Source: Paragonimus skrjabini miyazakii (taxonomy: Eukaryota > Platyhelminthes > Trematoda > Plagiorchiida > Troglotrematidae). From it: DNA of 64,000 nucleotides. How positions within the stretch are numbered: the first letter of the stretch is position 1; each line of letters opens with the position of its first letter. The notes beneath the pieces are model-generated. The model made no database searches. It was not told the origin of the DNA and worked only from the letters and a program-made list of their open reading frames with translations. The DNA is taken from positions 152,460-216,459 of the forward strand of contig JTDE01000308.1 of NCBI GenBank assembly GCA_014338405.1, in the 5' to 3' direction. This document shows positions 61,791-64,000 of the stretch, piece after piece. Position numbers and translations under genes: made by a program.

Positions 61791-62845
61791 ACCAATCAAC
61801 TTTGTTTGCAACTAATTGAGGGAGTATCTCTATTGGGTTTTGTGTTTTCTGACTGTTTGTCAATTGTTCTGATTCTGTACCAATATATTCATTGTTGGTG
61901 TCAAGTTTTTCTACTGTATTTAAACTGCATATTTTTTACGTGTAAAATTTGTGGCTGATAATTCTCTTAATATATTACTTCAAACGTTTAGTTTGAAACT
62001 AGCCAATGTTTGTTTGTTAATGTGAATATGATGTAGAAATCTTCTCACCCTGTTGTAATTCAGTGACTGAAAGAACCAAAAATGAGAATAAATTGTTTCA
62101 CTTAACATGATAATTATGCCATTTTCTAATGTCGTTGAGTTTGTGTTTGTATATGATCACCTGACCTTGCCTTGACGCTCAGTTGAAGATGTCATTTTGT
62201 ATATCTGTCCACGATATCTACGTTTTTACGTACTGAAATACGCAGTTGTATGATTTGTTCAACTGATTAATTGAAGCTGTCAATTTGCGATGGAATAACC
62301 GTTGCAAACATCACATGTGCCCATGGTTTACTAATGAAATATATCTGGTTTCATTTCATTATATTGCAAATAAATTATTTCAATCGAAATAACGCTTTGA
62401 TTCCTTCGATTCCTTCTGTTCAAAATTCGGCCATGAAAATCCCTAGGGCTATTTCAAGATTCCATATTCAGGCTTACGGACTAATCAAGTCGTTGTCAAA
62501 AGTGTAACGTTCTCAATACACACAACAGAACAAGGAATATTGGGTTGTATAGTGAGCAACGATTTCTTAGTAAAGAAACGTAGTTCAGACTACTTTGCAC
62601 ATCTGTCAGTTCAATAGATGTGAATGACGCAATCAACTTTTGCCACGACTTCCCAAGTTAAATAAGTTGCGCAAAAAAACCATAAAGAGAAAACGTGGTT
62701 CGTACATTATAGAAGTTTACAGATACCTAAAAAAGATAAACTTGACACTACTAATTTTGTATCTCCCTCTCAAAATGAAATATATTTTGGTTCATTTTGC
62801 TGCCTGCAAAATAGTGTACGATGTAAAATACTCTGATAAAACTAC
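61791..62845. other. No gene seen
   Basis: ORFs of 71-78 codons occur on the plus strand; one at 62640-62855 is lysine-rich at its start (KKTIKRKRG) without a recognised family. AATAAA occurs near 62088 with no gene that it obviously serves. Confidence 0.4.
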
Positions 62846-63181
62846 GTGCAACTAGCTTCTGTCCTAAGAGTCACATCTGATAAACGTAACATTTCATTGA
62901 ACGGACAAGGACACTTCTCAGAAATAGACACAGATGTAAGGTATTGGTTTCACACACATGATCGTCTGCCTACAATTGGAACTAGCTCTTCTTCAGATAG
63001 GCCTGAGAAAATTTTCATGCCGGATAATCCTTATCACCATCTTCGACAGCGACATTATTTAGGAGGACCAAAGCACGTGCGGAGCACTTCAACACTGTGT
63101 GCAACAATTAAGAATAGTTTACGAGAGTTATCTTCAAACAAATATAGTGGATTGTATAGGAAGTGTTGTTTTGTATACTAA
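62846..63181 (+). CDS. Unassigned 111-codon ORF or terminal exon
   Basis: The open stretch starts at GTG (no upstream ATG in frame), so as a gene it would have to be an exon with an acceptor such as GTCCTAAG (about 62868). It reads VRYWFHTHDRLPTIG, then FMPDNPYHHLRQRHYLGGPK and a Ser/Thr/Lys-rich end (KNSLRELSSNKYSGLYRK). The His/Arg/Pro-rich middle is unlike the Leu/Ile/Phe-rich chance ORFs elsewhere in the window. No family is recognised and no AATAAA follows closely. Confidence 0.25.
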   Translation: MQLASVLRVTSDKRNISLNGQGHFSEIDTDVRYWFHTHDRLPTIGTSSSSDRPEKIFMPDNPYHHLRQRHYLGGPKHVRSTSTLCATIKNSLRELSSNKYSGLYRKCCFVY

Positions 63182-64000
63182 TAATCTGAGGTTTTTTGCG
63201 ATCGTCAACAACGGCTACTTCTCAATGATGCTTGAGTAATTCATTGTACGGTAACATTTGTCGCAATTCCGGACGTGCCCGGTACACGCGACTGGATAGG
63301 AATCTCGATTTTTACTTCAGTACAGTAAACGTTTCCAACCAAAAACTGTCTACTAATTTATACTGTTTACGCACTGAACCTGATCAACTTTAGAATCGCC
63401 TCTGAACAGTGTAGTACGCAGCGCTATGCTTCTGGAAGTAATTCCCGGTCGATGTCTCAATGTGACGTTAAACTCAATTCGCCCCCTTTTATCTATTTTA
63501 TTAAATAACCAAAAAAGAACGCAGCTGGCCGTTAAAACTAACGACATCATTCTTCACAACTGTGCTCATGAGGAGACCCGGTATTCGGTAAACATCAGTG
63601 AGAACGAGCTGAGCATTCCGGGACAATTTGTTTGTCTAGTCGACTTCTTCTGAGGGAAACCCTGCAGCTATACGACCTACATTAAAGAGTCCATCCCAAC
63701 ACCATTGGTCATCGGGAAATCTCAGTATTGCCATAAGTGTGTCGTCCTGTGGTTAGGATCAACAATGAAAGTCGGTGAAAATACAGTTTCCAACAAGTGG
63801 TTATTTTATATATCACAGCGGCTAAACACAACGGCTTGCGAGACGAAGTTCGGTAATTCTCATGAAGAGACTCGGAATGTCAAGCACGAATTGTTCACAA
63901 AAGGGCTGATCAAACCTTTTACTGGTATCTCGTTTGTTAACAAAAGGTCAAACTTTTTGCACAGTAAGTGAATTTACAACTCGATAATCTTAGGGAACCA
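63182..64000. other. No secure gene seen
   Basis: Two plus-strand ORFs of 75 and 88 codons (63426-63653 and 63705-63971) lie near the window edge. Neither has a recognised domain, and their neighbourhood is cut off by the end of the window. Confidence 0.4.

Overview
The window looks like a fragment of a flatworm (digenean fluke) nuclear genome, most likely a schistosome or close relative. It is AT-rich with no operons, ribosome binding sites or dense ORFs. It carries decayed retroelements typical of flukes: an RTE-like non-LTR C-terminus with the VFDHR...SNEEV...RLKWLGHVLRM signature, and a Penelope-like element with a GIY-YIG domain. Its only convincing host genes are built like platyhelminth micro-exon genes. 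The longest six-frame ORFs outside recognised elements (about 110-145 codons) are no longer than chance predicts for this much AT-rich sequence, so ORF length alone was not used as evidence.

Layout: 1-25.5 kb is mostly non-coding, with microsatellites, a 172-bp two-unit tandem duplication beside an LTR-like edge (about 3 kb), an RTE-type 3' tail (about 9.5 kb) and a second RTE 3' UTR copy (15.1-15.3 kb). At 25.6-33.6 kb are two tandem plus-strand micro-exon genes, the main discovery. Each starts with a signal-peptide exon ending in phase 1 and continues through in-phase exons. In gene 1 these are tiny (12-24 nt) and symmetric, and the predicted product is 113 aa. Gene 2 has one longer internal exon plus micro-exons and predicts 108 aa. 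Both end in a short exon carrying an (L/I)YP...C motif, and gene 2 has AATAAA just after its stop. A 140-bp assembly gap lies in an intron of gene 1.

At 34.8-35.3 kb there is an unassigned frameshifted coding remnant. At 38.3-40.5 kb lies a heavily mutated Penelope-like retroelement, overlapped at its 3' end by an unexplained 208-codon ORF. From 41 to 54 kb I see no secure gene, only isolated micro-exon-like or signal-peptide-like candidates. From 54 to 61 kb there are two nested-style inverted repeat pairs: a nearly identical 320-bp family (54.0 and 56.5 kb) and a more diverged 220-bp family (58.0 and 60.8 kb). At 61.0-61.8 kb is the 3' end of an RTE-like element on the minus strand.

The micro-exon genes would encode small secreted proteins. 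Because the exons are symmetric, any micro-exon could be skipped without breaking the frame, so one gene could yield many protein variants. All splice structures here were read by eye and need transcript evidence.
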